Positions 53,203 through 64,000 of a stretch of 64,000 bases of DNA are shown piece after piece (the first letter of the stretch is position 1; every line of letters begins with the position of its first letter). The position numbers and the translations under genes are program-made. Under the pieces are notes generated by a model. That model was not told the origin of the DNA. It searched no databases and saw only the letters and a list, made by a program, of their open reading frames with translations. Source of the stretch: Asparagopsis taxiformis (lineage: Eukaryota; Rhodophyta; Florideophyceae; Bonnemaisoniales; Bonnemaisoniaceae). The stretch covers positions 1 through 64,000 of the forward strand of contig JALQPE010000778.1 of assembly GCA_030407315.1 (NCBI GenBank). The letters are read 5' to 3'.

Positions 53203-54214
53203 CTCATCGTTCAGCAAAGTTCGCGCAAGAAAGAATCAACCACCAACGACGTCATGTAGCATGTTTGCGAGCTCACACACGACAAATCGTTTGTTCGGCG
53301 AGAGTTTCACAGTCTGTGATTTGGAGAAATCTTTCCGCAGATGATTGATCACTTTGGGGATGCCTTGACGAAACATTACACAAGTGGGCAATGATAGTCT
53401 ACATGTCTATTGAATTTCACTCGTTTCAAATCAATCTTCTCTCCAAATTCCCAATGGCGTTCTGCGCCTCCTCCGTAGCTACGTTTTGCGCCCCGTAAAT
53501 CACCTGTAGTGCTCCCCATCTGACCCGTCATGGTGAACGACCCTCCAGGGTCGAAGATAGCTTGTTGTGGGTGTGCTGCTCATCGATATCGTTATAAACG
53601 TTGCGTTGGGATGCAGCAAACATTTTGTATATCGCATTACATGATTGCTCCTCTTTCGATAAAGCTGATTATGCTCCTCCTCCAGATTCATTATAGATTT
53701 GAAACGAGGAGGGACAAAGATACAATTATGCTCTTGTAACCAATCGCAACAGAAATTATTTTAGACCAATGGGTGACTCTTCAACCACCCAACTGCATCG
53801 GCATCATTGTCATCCAACTGTATCACTTTGTGCTCCAAAGCTCTAGACACCCATACAGTGCATCAAAACACGTTCAGCGATCAACATATAACAGCGTGGA
53901 CAAATTACAGGCCAGGTACTTGGGAAACTTTACTTACCCTAGTTTGGTTTTTCTGACAAGAATGACCCGCCTCCACCACTCACACCCATCATCTGTGCCC
54001 CGCCAAATCCATCTGGTCTCCATGTCACTTTCCGAACTCCTAATTCGCCCTCTCCAGATATACCATCACGTTTGCAACTCAATTTCATTTCAGATTCCAA
54101 ACAGTATATCTCACATCCACCATACAAAAAAACCCTATCCCCCTTAGGACTATCTTTATCACTACTCAACATACAATGTACAAAAAAACAGAAGAATGAT
54201 CCATTCCAACAGTC
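53203..54214. other. Intergenic region between Harbinger and the germin-like gene
   Basis: No supported gene. Confidence 0.4.
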
Positions 54215-54223
54215 TATATAAAC
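54215..54223 (+). promoter_or_regulatory. TATA box of germin-like gene
   Basis: TATATAAAC, 68 bp before the ATG at 54291. Confidence 0.65.
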
Positions 54224-54290
54224 TAACCTACCCCAACTCCAACCATCCTCTCTCATTCTTACTATACCTCCCAAAGCACACTCCAACAAA

Positions 54291-54797
54291 ATGGTCTTCA
54301 AACTCGCTATCTTCGCCATCTGCGCGCTCCTTTTCACCCAAACCAGTGCTCGAATCCCGAGCTTTGGATTGGAGACCTTTCAAGCTGCAAGGAGCTCATT
54401 CGAAGCAAGTGATTTTCTAATCAACTTCAACCAGGTAACCCCAGGTATGGGGCCGAATTTCACCGTAGAAGCAGCAGATCTCACCTCGTTCCCTACACTT
54501 GGCGCTCAGGACGTTCAGTTCTTCTTTGCTCGTCTCTCGTTGAAATCCGGCTCATCTTTCATCGATCATTACCATCCACGCGCCACAGAAACCATCATCG
54601 TTCTGCGCGGCGTCTTCAGAATCACAATCGTTGATGAAGGACTCACAGGGGGAAGACGACTGACGAATCGTGTTCGTGTCGGAGAAATTCTAGCTATTCC
54701 TCAAGGACTTATTCATGAATCTGCGTGCATCAGCAAGAGGGACTGTGTTTTTGTAGCACAATTCAACTCGGCTGATCCTGGTATCATTGGTGTTTAA
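54291..54797 (+). CDS. Secreted germin-like cupin protein
   Basis: 168 residues: a signal peptide (FKLAIFAICALLFTQTSA, about 20 residues) and one cupin domain. The metal-site motifs are visible: HYHPRATE near residue 98 (two His and Glu) and a second motif GEILAIPQGLIHES near residue 141 (His). This is the four-ligand set that binds Mn in germins. The germin-box context (QVTPGMGPNFTVEAADLTSFPTLG) also fits. Known germin-like proteins are extracellular, often oligomeric, and some have superoxide dismutase or oxalate oxidase activity; which applies here cannot be told. It is shorter than typical plant germins (about 200-230). Frame intact, no intron needed. Confidence 0.85.
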   Translation: MVFKLAIFAICALLFTQTSARIPSFGLETFQAARSSFEASDFLINFNQVTPGMGPNFTVEAADLTSFPTLGAQDVQFFFARLSLKSGSSFIDHYHPRATETIIVLRGVFRITIVDEGLTGGRRLTNRVRVGEILAIPQGLIHESACISKRDCVFVAQFNSADPGIIGV

Positions 54798-55406
54798 GTG
54801 TATGAAATTCAATCTCTATTTTGTGGTAGAACCTCCCGAAGAAAGTACACTAGAAGACATTTGTTCGACTTGAAAACAGAGATTTTCAATTATTCCAACA
54901 TACCTCACACGGTTTGCAGCTCCTAGAAACCAAGATTATTGGAATAAGACCACTTCACGTATAGATATCTTTGTAAACCTCGAATATCTCAAGTTCGCTG
55001 TATCACGCACTGATGGAAAAATATCTTGAACGATGGTTTTTGTGACAGCATATCTACTGCCACCATACCTGCAGCAGACATCACACCTGATATGTGGTGT
55101 ATCTGGTTTTACAGTTTTCTCTCTCGCCTAAACTTCCAGCCCATCCATTCAGCAGAGAGTTCGGTTCATTCCAATGATATCAACGTGAGAAAATAGTGAA
55201 CAATTCAACCAAGTGACTATGTTCTGGATAGAATTCTCCTAGTCCCTGCATTTTACGAATATGTGAGTCCTGTAGCACATTTAAACGTTCTAATTCTCTC
55301 CGAGCAAGGAAAGATACGTAATCTGCGGCTTCAAATTTATCTAACCTCAATTTCTGTGGTTAGCTACTATCAAATCGCCTTTCGGCGCGCATACATCTCG
55401 AGTCAT
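54798..55406. other. Convergent intergenic region
   Basis: Separates the 3' ends of the germin-like gene and the 895-aa protein gene. No terminator or RNA feature recognised. Confidence 0.4.
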
Positions 55407-58094
55407 CTAACTACGTTGCTTACGAAGGTTCCTTGATCGCCTGTTGCGACGACGTTCACAGAAACGACGGCAGTTGCGGCCTCTCTCCACCGTCCTCGTC
55501 CTCGTGCGGCGTCCGCGGCATGGAACGTTGATGGTCACAATTCTGCATCGGTTACGCGACAGCGTAGTGCAACGCCTCACAGTCCTTGGGCAGTTTCTTC
55601 CACCACCACCACCACCTGGCGCCGGAGCCGGGGCAGGCACTGGAGCGGGAGCTGGAGCAGGTACCGGGGCCGGTGCTGGCACAGGGGCCGGAATCGGAGC
55701 AGGAACAGGAACTGGAGCTGGGGCAGGAGCTGGAACCATTCCAGAATTACCGACACACCTTGTAAGCGCATTGTTAGGTGAAGATCCAGCAGGACAAGCA
55801 ACACATCCAGAAGATCCAGGTCTCTCTGCAATAGTTCCTGGAGGGCAGATAGTGCAGACAGCCGACATCGGGTCACTCGTAAACCCAGCCGGGCAATCTG
55901 TGCACTCTGTCGCACCTAGCAAAGCAAAAGTACCTGCGCCGCAAGGGAAGCATCGGTTCACACCTTCACGAGAGAAAGTTCCAAGCGGACAGCTAGTGCA
56001 CGTGCTAGAGCCTGCAAGTGCGAATGTACCAGCTCGGCAGGTTGTGCATGCCGCTGCACCAGCAGCCGCGAATGTTCCGGCAAAACACTCCATGCACGAT
56101 GTCGCTCCACCACCAGAAACAGATCCAGCAGGGCACGTAGAGCACGATGAAGACCTCGGAGAGTTCGAGAACTGTCCAACAGGGCACGTGATACAACCAG
56201 TCTCAGCCCCGGATCCAGGTTGGAAAGATCCAGCTGGGCACGGGGAGCAAGTCGTAGAGCCGGATGCAAGAGCAGTTCCTGCGGGGCATCGAGAGCAGCT
56301 TGATGCACCAGCTGCAGAGAAGAGACCCAATCCACAAGGAGTGCAGGTGGAAGCCCCTGCTTCGGAGAAGAACCCGGCCGCACATCTACCACATGACGTG
56401 GCTCCCAAAACTGCAGATGCAGTTCCTGCCCGACACGGTGTGCACATTCCTGAACCAGGATTGGCTGCAAATGTACCAGCAGGACACGCAGTGCACATTA
56501 CTGATGATGCACTCGACGAAGTACCCGCAGGACAAGCTGTGCAAGTGGCAGTCGCTGTATTGGCCATAGTTCCCGCAGCACATGTAGTGCAAGACGTAGA
56601 TCCCACTGCAGCGACCTGACCAGATCCACAGGGCTCACAAGGCGCATTTCCACCGGCAGAGAAAGTGTTGAGCGGACAACGGACGCAACCAGATAAGAAC
56701 ACCGGCTGGGTACCCGGAGCACAAGAACAGCTCGTTCGAGACGGAATAGACATAGAGCGCGCAGGACACGGTGTGCATTCATTGGCTGCGTTACCCACAG
56801 ATGTGAACGTTCCAGCTGGGCATAGAGCACAGTTGTTGTCAACAGGGTTCAAGAACTGACCAGGCGGGCACTGGAGGCACATTCCGTTTGTTCCGCGGAA
56901 TGTCCCGGCAGGGCATTCGTCAATGCACAGATTAGCATTGTCGGAGCCAGTCGCTAGTGTCGTTTGGCCTGCAGGACAAGCACTACAAGAGGTTGCACCG
57001 CCCGTGGAGAACGTTCCAATGGCACATGGTGTGCACACTCCATCCGTAGCTGCACTCGAGAATGTACCGGCAGGACATGCGGAGCAAGCCTCACCAGTTG
57101 AACTTCCCATTCCGTTCGGGCAACGTGTGCAAGAAGTCGATGCACCAGCTGTAGCAGTCATTCCAGCCGGGCATCCCTGGCAGACCATCATGGGGTTAAC
57201 GAAGAAACCTACCGGGCAGGTTCCACATGTACCTGTAGCTGTCACAAATTCACCTGCTGCACATGTAGGGGTCGTACAGTCGGATGCCATATCGCGAGAA
57301 TTTCCAAGAATGAAAGTTCCTGCTGGGCAAGGCTGACATGCTGCAAGCCCTCCGAGCGAAAACGTGTCACCCATGCAATTTGTGCATGAAGAAGCCATGA
57401 AATCAGAAGTGAATGTACCAGCTGGGCATCCTGTGCAAGTTGTAGCACCGACTCCGGAGATGGTTCCTGGTCCACAAGGGGTGCATGTAGTTGCTCCTGC
57501 AGCAGCTGAAATTGTTCCTGGAACACATGTAGCACAAACCAGTTGTCCAGCACTCTCTGCAGCTGTTCCTGGAGTACATGAGGTACACGCCACCTGTCCT
57601 GCCATCGGCTGAGCGGAACCAGGCTGGCAGAGGCCACAGACCGGAGGGAAGTTACCTGAACCAGCGGCAAGGGCGGATCCGGGCGGACAGGGGGCACATC
57701 CGGCGGAGACTGGGGGCGATGCGGTAAGATCTTCCATGCGGAAGAATTGACCGGGTGCGCATGCTGCGAAACAATCAGCATTGGATCTCTGGAGAGCGGG
57801 GGTAAATGGACGAGCACCAGGGCACGAAGTACAAGCGGCTGCGCCGGTTACGGCGAAGCTGCCAGGGGTACATGGAGTGCAAGGAGCGTTACCGTTTGTG
57901 CCTTTGAAAGTACCAGATGGGCATGGTTCACACAGGAGAGTTGCTGAGCCTGCAATGGGTTGAGAACCAGCATTGCACATACAGACACCACCGATGGCGG
58001 TTGACAATGATGGGCATGAAACCTGAGCAATTGACGTGTGGGTCAATGCTGCAAGGATGAGCAGGGCGGCGAAAACGGGTGTAGGAGTCGCCAT
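55407..58094 (-). CDS. Large secreted GCC2/GCC3-repeat cysteine-rich protein
   Basis: 895 residues. Signal peptide (VFAALLILAALTHTSIAQ), then about 750 residues of short repeats of the CxxCPAGTFxxxxGxxxCxxC type. These are GCC2_GCC3 (ephrin-receptor-like/TNFR-like) modules, with hundreds of Cys, Gly, Ala and Thr residues. A Pro/Ala/Val linker of about 45 residues and a Gly run follow (near residues 785-835). The C-terminus is a basic module with six further cysteines (CPRTVRRC...CRIVTINVPC...CRRFC) and an Arg-rich end. TATATAAAC lies 116 bp upstream (58210-58218). The modular layout suggests an extracellular matrix or cell-surface protein. The broken gene at 859-2094 is a relative. The long antisense frame over it is a composition shadow. 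Confidence 0.88.
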   Translation of the reverse strand: MATPTPVFAALLILAALTHTSIAQVSCPSLSTAIGGVCMCNAGSQPIAGSATLLCEPCPSGTFKGTNGNAPCTPCTPGSFAVTGAAACTSCPGARPFTPALQRSNADCFAACAPGQFFRMEDLTASPPVSAGCAPCPPGSALAAGSGNFPPVCGLCQPGSAQPMAGQVACTSCTPGTAAESAGQLVCATCVPGTISAAAGATTCTPCGPGTISGVGATTCTGCPAGTFTSDFMASSCTNCMGDTFSLGGLAACQPCPAGTFILGNSRDMASDCTTPTCAAGEFVTATGTCGTCPVGFFVNPMMVCQGCPAGMTATAGASTSCTRCPNGMGSSTGEACSACPAGTFSSAATDGVCTPCAIGTFSTGGATSCSACPAGQTTLATGSDNANLCIDECPAGTFRGTNGMCLQCPPGQFLNPVDNNCALCPAGTFTSVGNAANECTPCPARSMSIPSRTSCSCAPGTQPVFLSGCVRCPLNTFSAGGNAPCEPCGSGQVAAVGSTSCTTCAAGTMANTATATCTACPAGTSSSASSVMCTACPAGTFAANPGSGMCTPCRAGTASAVLGATSCGRCAAGFFSEAGASTCTPCGLGLFSAAGASSCSRCPAGTALASGSTTCSPCPAGSFQPGSGAETGCITCPVGQFSNSPRSSSCSTCPAGSVSGGGATSCMECFAGTFAAAGAAACTTCRAGTFALAGSSTCTSCPLGTFSREGVNRCFPCGAGTFALLGATECTDCPAGFTSDPMSAVCTICPPGTIAERPGSSGCVACPAGSSPNNALTRCVGNSGMVPAPAPAPVPVPAPIPAPVPAPAPVPAPAPAPVPAPAPAPGGGGGGRNCPRTVRRCTTLSRNRCRIVTINVPCRGRRTRTRTVERGRNCRRFCERRRNRRSRNLRKQRS

Positions 58095-58209
58095 GTTGTG
58101 GATGGTTGCCGTGAGTGTGCAATGCTAGCTTGGGAGGTTGAGCTGATGAAGAGACTGTTGGATCGAAGGGTGAATGTTGGGAGGAGAGTTGAGATGAGGA
58201 TAAGGAGCA

Positions 58210-58218
58210 GTTTATATA
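58210..58218 (-). promoter_or_regulatory. TATA box of the 895-aa protein gene
   Basis: TATATAAAC on the minus strand, 116 bp before the ATG at 58094. Confidence 0.6.
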
Positions 58219-59650
58219 GAGAAATTGCGAGTGAGGATCAGGGTGGTTTGGGTCGAAACGGATAGGGTGGCGACATGCTGTGGGCGACAGTCCGGTCAGG
58301 ATGAATGGGATGGGGGATTGAGGCAGGATTGTGGATTAGGACACGGGAACGGTGGGCCGAAAGCGTGTCTGTCAATCTGAGTGGTTTGAACGAAATAAGA
58401 GGTTGGGTATAGGAATTGAGGACGGAGGTAGTTCAACAATGATAGGTGTCGTGAAACGAATAGGATTGATGAGCGGGAGGCCATGTATGGGTCGAGTTGA
58501 TCCTGAGAGTGATAGATGCAGTAGCAATAAGGTGGGAAGCACAGCTCAGTTTGACAGAACCACCTTGGAGTTGGGTCTATGTGCGGCTGGGTGGGCGATA
58601 TATGGCACGTCATAAGCTGCATGCAAGCATAACATGAAGCCGAAGCAATAACGAGTTATAAGCATGGTATAATACGTTATCTCATGTAACCTGTAGGATG
58701 TCTCGGGGCAAGCAGGGATACGTTGCGTCATGCGTAGCATGCACATCCCTCGAAGGTTGGCGGGAGATGTTCTAGAAGTGGAATGCGCAGGGCCAGGAGT
58801 GGGCGCATTGATACAGTGTATACTATCGTGACGAATAGCGTTTTGAATTTGACCAACGCGCTGTCAGAGTGCAGGAAACAATGAATGGGGAGCGTAACAG
58901 CTTTAGTGTTCGATCCTCGAGGAGTACATTGTTGCAAATATTATATAATTCGTGATATGCTCCGGTGTTATCGTTACTACGCGCGATGGAAGCGTGTAGA
59001 CAGCGATTACAGTAACTACTTTCCACAAAATTTAGCTACGGTGTATTAGAGCGTCAGGCCCTAGAACTTGTACCTGATATGGTAATCTGTCAGAAACACG
59101 TTCCACACTCTCATTGGTTTCCCCGGTGGATAGTTGCATTCCACGTGGTCTGCAGTGTGCCCGTGCCAGTGGAATGAGCAATCGACCCGAGTCAAAGCTG
59201 TTGGAATAGGCTACGCTCCTGTAGTGACAATGAATGTCGGCCATCGTAAGGGAATGGTAGTGTATTGGTCCGCCTGGCGTACCATCAACCCATTGTGATA
59301 GAAGAACCACCAATTAAACGGTATGACATTTTCATAACGTGTGGCTGAGCTCAGTCGCGAGTCAAAGCGCTCAGGATTGGTCTAGGCTCTCGCAACCCTT
59401 TCTGAACTTCAATTTTTGCAAATAAGTACAGTCAATAATTGATAATTGACGCAATTGCTTTTGTTCCACGAACCGTGTTGTAATTTGTTCCTTGTCCTTG
59501 CAGGGAAATTGGGTTGGCTGTATCCTCGGTCCGCTCTGACAATACGCAAATGAAATGTTTACCCAGATGTGGGAAATCTAGCTTTTTCTATAGAAAATTT
59601 GAAGAAAATGGCCTCTAAAATTGATAAGTGAAGTCCTTACCCCGAGACGT
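58219..59650. other. Intergenic region
   Basis: No supported gene between the 895-aa protein gene and the copia relic. Confidence 0.4.
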
Positions 59651-60400
59651 CGTCGGTGTCTCGCGGTTATGTTTATACGTAATTCCTATCTGTCACGTGT
59701 GCACGTATGATGGTCCTTGATGGTGGGTTGTGCCGTAGCGGCATTGTCGGTTGATGGTCCTTGACATTCCCCCTTGACGCTACTGCACAAGGCACAATAG
59801 GCGGATAGAGGGAGGGGTATAACGTTGAGATTATGTCGAAGTGTATCTAGGCGAGTCCGGGGAGCGGTTTCGTTAGGAGGTCGGCGAGCATGGAGCTCGG
59901 CCAGTATGTCTGAGTTCAATTTGTTTGGTGTGAACGGCTTCTTGGATATGGTGGAATTTGATATCGATAAACTTGCTGCGTCGGGTTGGGGCGGATTGGG
60001 TGGCGATCTTGTGGGCGCTCATGTTGTCAACGAAGACAATTGGGGTGTGGGAAAGCGTGATAATTGGAAGTTCGGAGAGTAACCGTTTGATCCACATGGT
60101 CTCGTGAGTGGCCTCCGAGCATGCCTTATATTCGGCGTCGCAAGTAGATGTTGATACGGTATTTTTGACGAGCGAAAGTCCATGAGATGGGCGCATCGTT
60201 GAGTAGGGTGATGATTCCAGCGATTGAGCGGCGAGTAGATGGGTCATTGGCATAGTCTGTGTCAGAGAATGTAGTAAGTGTTGGGTGTGGATTATTGGGG
60301 TTGTTGGGTGTGGGACTCGTCCCGTATTGCGCTGCGAGCGGTCGCGGGAGGATAATTTCAGGCGTCTGGAATGGGCGCCAGGAGGGGTCGCTCAAGCGGT
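59650..60400 (-). mobile_element. Copia-type relic 'Copia-4' (3' end)
   Basis: Minus-strand order: RNase H end of pol, a purine tract (AAGGGGGAA, 59775-59767), then an LTR beginning TGTCAAGGACCATCAACC at 59766. The LTR start is followed about 45 bp later by a second ATCAAGGACCATCA. The outer LTR border is not resolved. The element is 5'-truncated near 60400. Confidence 0.7.
59780..60395 (-). pseudogene. pol: Copia pol C-terminal fragment (RNase H)
   Basis: Split over three frames. Visible blocks are FSDTDYANDPSTRRSIAGIITLLNDAPISW (Asp of RNase H), TSTCDAEYKACSEATHE (Glu), VFVDNMSAHKIATQSAPTRRSKFIDIKFHHIQE, and a tail PRTRLDTLRHNLN. The same blocks occur in the intact pol at 16092-18908. Frameshifts near 60180 and 59900 inactivate it; RT and upstream domains are missing. 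Confidence 0.75.
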
Positions 60401-62098
60401 ACGCTCGAGAGCGTGAATGGGTGCTCGATAAGGAATCAGCCGCGAAGAGCCGCGTTGGTAAGCACTAGCCGCGATGACGTGGCAAAGGAATTGTCGCCCA
60501 AGGGCGAATGGGCGCGTGCGGCCTTGCATTGGCACCGGGCCACATTGCTTGCGCGGGACCCTTCGGTGAGCGTGCAACGTGTAGCGATATAGGCGCAATT
60601 AGTCACACACGTGTGCGAGCGGGAGGATTCTCCCGTTACAGTTGTGCACGTGTACGTTACGGCTGGCCGTTTCTATTAGTTTACACGTAGCAACGTAGCA
60701 GCTTACTCTGTAAGGCCCCTGGGCTGTATAAACGCCCCACAAGGTCCATTGGACGCCGGACCGGGACCATTGGTCCTGGTCCGGTCCCAGCAGTCTCGTT
60801 GACCATTTAAGGTCAACGGACTGACCACTAAGCTACAATAAAGGTAGATCGTCTCAGTTCCAAATCTTTCGACCGTGGTCGTTTAACTTACAACTAAACG
60901 GCGGCGGCAATTCCTTCGCAGGATACCAGCCGCTCCGTTTCGATCTCCAATTGGGGATCGCTCGCACATTTCCCCAATTGCCCACCGCGAGCCTCCTCCG
61001 GCGGGAGTGCACGTGGACTGCCCTAGGGCATTTCGTCTCCGCGGTAGTGGACTACCTTCCCGCTTCTTTTAACGCCGTCAGGCGACCGGGAGTGGCCTTC
61101 CGCCCACCGGGACAAGGATACCGACTGGGAGCGCTGTCGGTTCTGCACTCTCAGCCGGTCAATCGAGCTAACGCCCGTGGGCTTCTGAACCGGTCTCGAC
61201 CGCAGCCGCCGGCGGTATCACAGTTGCGGAATCCGTCGTGTGGGCAGCCAAGCGTGGAGGCTACCACAATTTCCCGCGGAGATCCATCGCGCTAAGTGCC
61301 TAGTTAACCCTTGAGTGGGTTGAGGACTGTCATACCACGGAGTGGTCTGCCCTGGTGGGGTCGTGTCGACATCCTATTGGACGACCCCGGTTCGGGAATA
61401 ACCAATGAAAACAGCCTCGCTGTACCTCAGACCAGTGAGGGAGAGGGACCCATTGGAACAACTAAAGACCCCACAAGGGGCAAATTTTAACTAAGCTGAC
61501 TCAGCTAACTTTACACTGTAACACTAACAGTCGGTGATCTCGCGGGCTCCCGCAGTCGCCATAATCAGGGATCTGATTGGTGCACATAAGGATATTTATT
61601 CCTAACTGTCTACCTACCCTAACTGTTTACAGTAACTTAGTTTAGTATAAAATGCCTCTGGATTAGCCAGAGTGCTTAACCTTTAGAGGCAACGTAAACT
61701 CACGTGGAATTTACGACTCCACTGAACAGTGTTTGCATTGCTCTATTCCATCCTTCCAGGACGAATTAGCTTTAGTTATACAGCTCGACGGGTTACGTCT
61801 TTCGCTCCATCAATACGCACTTCGTGCGTGAGCACCCCCAACCTTCACCCGGTACTACCGGCAGACCTTTCGTGGTATACTCACTATTGGCGGTTGACGC
61901 AAGATTCGCTTGCTCTACCACACTACCGAGGCTCGGGACACCTGTAGGGTGGTTTTGCCGCTTTGCGGATTTTCTACCTACTACATTGGTCTCTCGACCT
62001 AGAATCGTACCGTCATCTCAGCCGACCGGCGACACACCGAAACCACTCAAGAAGAGTAAACTCGTCGTTAGACGTGAGCTCATTGAACAAGAGTAGAA
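60401..62098 (+). mobile_element. Probable LTR and leader of a second LTR-retroelement family
   Basis: Gene-free DNA leading into a gag frame. A TATAAAC motif lies near 60728 and AATAAA near 60838. A candidate LTR end (...CTACTACA, 61985) is followed by T and TGGTCTCTCGACCTAGAATCG, which begins with TGG and could pair with a tRNA 3' end. The 3' LTR lies outside the window, so the LTR start cannot be set; an LTR of up to about 1.3 kb is implied. Between 60401 and about 60680 nothing is recognised. Confidence 0.45.
61987..62004 (+). other. Candidate primer binding site
   Basis: TGGTCTCTCGACCTAGAA follows an LTR-like CA end by one base and lies about 95 bp before the gag ATG, the expected place for a TGG-starting primer site. 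The matching tRNA is not identified. Confidence 0.4.
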
Positions 62099-64000
62099 GT
62101 GATGCCATTGGACAAGTCTCCGGAACATTCTGACTCCGAGTCAGACCCCATCGGGGGAGGTTCAACCCAAGAATTCGTCACTGAGGAAGGAGTCTTCCGA
62201 CTTATGCATGAACATGCAGACAAGATTCTCAATGATAAATTGAAAGAGATGCGTGATGAGATCAGCCAAGCTGTGGAGGACACCCTCGATGACCGACACG
62301 GCGATCTCGTCTCAACTCTCGTGGATAACACGATTGATTTGCTTGCACCCAAGCTGAAAGCCATTTGCCACGAAGTGGTAGATGAGAAAGAAGTAGAAGT
62401 CTTCTCGGGAACGTGGAAGTCTATCCGTGTGGATTTTCTACAACGGGTTATCCGGCTTGAGAAGAAGGTCACCGACCTACAAAGGAGAAGCTACGCTAGC
62501 TCTTCTTCCGGCGATCATCAGCACCAAGGGCTTTGGAACCAACAAGATGGTACTGCCGAGAACAGCGTAGCTGTGGAAGCCGAGAAGCTCGACAAGGTCG
62601 TGGACGTCACCAGACGTTTATCAGATCGAGTGGACTTACTCAGCGAGTCTCTCGCCCGTCCGGTACCAAGTCGAAATCCCAACGTGGGTGACCCAGTCTT
62701 TGGGTTTGGTGATACACCTTCGAATCCATTCGAAACAGAAGAAGGACCCTTGGAACCAGGCTTAACTCCTTTAAGAGCCCGCGAACCCGCGTTCGATCAT
62801 GTAGTATCCTACCGGTATTACCGGTTACAAGACAAGTCGTCATCGACAGAAGCTCCGAACGGAAAGAGTAGAAGTCTCTACAAGATAACGGAAAAGATAC
62901 GGAACTTCAATGCGTCCTTGACGCCGTTCGATGGAACGCAACCCATCGATATACTTCGATTCCTCGCCGAGTACCAAGATGCTTGAGACTCCTGCGGAGT
63001 ATCAGAAGGAATAGAAACAAAGTTGCTACGTTATTTCCTTGAAGGAGATGCGCAACGATTCATCGCGTCCGAATCTCGGAAGAGGAAGTTGCTAAATCAA
63101 CTGCACCAGCAGATAACGTGGCCATAGGCCGTCCATGCTTTACTTTCTCGTTATGCAACGGATACAGTCTTGTCTGACGCCTACGACGCGGTCACGCGTA
63201 TTAAACAAGAACCTCACGAAGATGAGGCAGAATACGCCGACAGACTGCAAGAGGCCGCACTGTTGTGTGCTAATGTTTTCTCTGAAAGAGACCTGGTAAA
63301 CTACTACCTCAAAGGGCTACGCCCGGGGGTAAAAGACACCGTGAAGGTCACCGTTGGCCGAGACGGCGAAGATTTCCTTGCTGTGCGCAATCTGGCAAAA
63401 GGACTCGGGGATTCCCTAAGAGCCACCACAGCCGACACGGCTAAGCCCAAGATGTACCCTAGTAGGGAACTCGCCGAACGGAGACGCAAAGCGTTACTAG
63501 CCACCATGGCTAGAGAAGACCTCGGAACGAGGAGAGAAGCAACTACGTCGCAGACGTTACAACCACTGACTGTGGGTCAGAACGCGGAGGCACCGCCGAT
63601 GGAAGTACCACCCCTCACCGAGGATCATGTGAATCTTGCCGAGTCCATGATCCCGAAGGGTGCGGTTAATTGGCGTTGCTCCGGATGCCGGCAACCCGGT
63701 CACGTGCTGTACACATGCCCGTATCTCTCCCGTTCCGTAGGAATGTATTTTGCTTTCGCGAACTATGCATACCAGCAAGAATCGGAACAAGTCATGCGCC
63801 GACAGCAACGGCAATTCGACAAGTTCAAGAAGAAGCAGGTCCCTGCAAAGACGATTATCCAACGGCAGAAACCGTTTCCACGCATGGTCGCGTTTGCCGA
63901 GGACGACCCCGTCGCTGACCAAGCCAATCCGGTTTCCGGACTTCAACGGAGTATAGGTTCGTCTCTCTCTGCAGAAACCGCAGTTGATGCCCTGGCATCT
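62099..64000 (+). pseudogene. gag: Retroelement gag with nonsense mutations (continues past window)
   Basis: A frame from about 62099 encodes a Glu/Asp-rich, coiled-coil-like N-terminus. A Ty3/gypsy-like gag core follows (FNASLTPFDGTQPIDILRFLAEYQDA; then EDEAEYADRLQEAA...YYLKGLRPGVKDTV). A CCHC zinc knuckle CSGCRQPGHVLYTC lies near 63680. Two in-frame stops interrupt it: TGA at about 62984, and TAG near 63124 within CCATAGGCC where CCATGGGCC would keep frame. The reading frame otherwise stays open to the window end. Gag would package element RNA; this copy cannot make full Gag unless stops are suppressed. Confidence 0.75.

Noticed and set aside
55444..56619. 391-codon plus-strand open frame
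   Set aside because: Antisense shadow of the 895-aa cysteine-rich protein, created by its repetitive GC-rich codons; no signal peptide or domain of its own.

Overview
The window is nuclear DNA of a eukaryote, most likely a red alga (inference, not proven). The supports are: compact genes that need no introns; short upstream regions with TATATAAAC-type TATA boxes; a tRNA-Asp-like gene whose D arm is split by 13 nt (introns at non-canonical tRNA positions are known from red algal nuclei); plant-like families (glycine-rich-domain protein, germin-like cupin); and a sequence related to plastid-type topoisomerase I. More than a third of the window is mobile-element sequence.

Layout. 0.9-2.1 kb: a secreted cysteine-rich repeat gene broken by four 1-nt deletions. 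2.6-6.8 kb: a solo-LTR-like repeat, two decayed Ty1/copia relics and a decayed pogo-like transposase. 7.2-10.2 kb and 31.1-34.1 kb: the two arms of a 3-kb inverted duplication. Each arm carries a secreted GH6 (cellulase-family) gene, a 77-bp solo-LTR-like repeat and a tRNA-Asp-like gene; the right-arm GH6 is intact and the left-arm one is frameshifted. 11.5-12.9 kb: a third, diverged GH6 gene with one frameshift. 15.2-15.4 and 21.2-21.4 kb: two tiny N-terminally lipidated-looking MGCxESKP proteins, with a dead third copy at 28.2-28.9 kb. 15.66-16.00 kb: a complete 344-bp TRIM. 16.07-20.90 kb: a young Ty1/copia element. 22.54-28.04 kb: a young Ty3/gypsy chromodomain element with identical LTRs.

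34-39.4 kb: a 16-cysteine secreted protein, a large GRDP-like protein, an intron-containing tRNA-Thr(AGU) and another small secreted protein. 39.4-47.3 kb is gene-poor. 47.34-53.20 kb: a complete PIF/Harbinger-type DNA transposon with 85-bp perfect TIRs and a 3-bp target duplication. It has intact transposase and accessory genes, and between them lies a degenerate type IA DNA topoisomerase. 54.3-58.1 kb: a germin-like cupin and an 895-aa secreted GCC2/GCC3-repeat protein. 59.7-60.4 kb: a copia relic. 60.4-64 kb: the 5' end of another LTR retroelement with a nonsense-mutated gag.

The host genes are mostly extracellular: three GH6 glucanases, two cysteine-rich repeat proteins, a germin-like protein and small secreted proteins. 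They read as a wall/surface gene neighbourhood reshaped by duplication and transposition. The strongest novelty candidate is the Harbinger element with its topoisomerase cargo. Next come the D-arm-interrupted tRNA and the TRIM/solo-LTR set with 77-81-bp LTRs.
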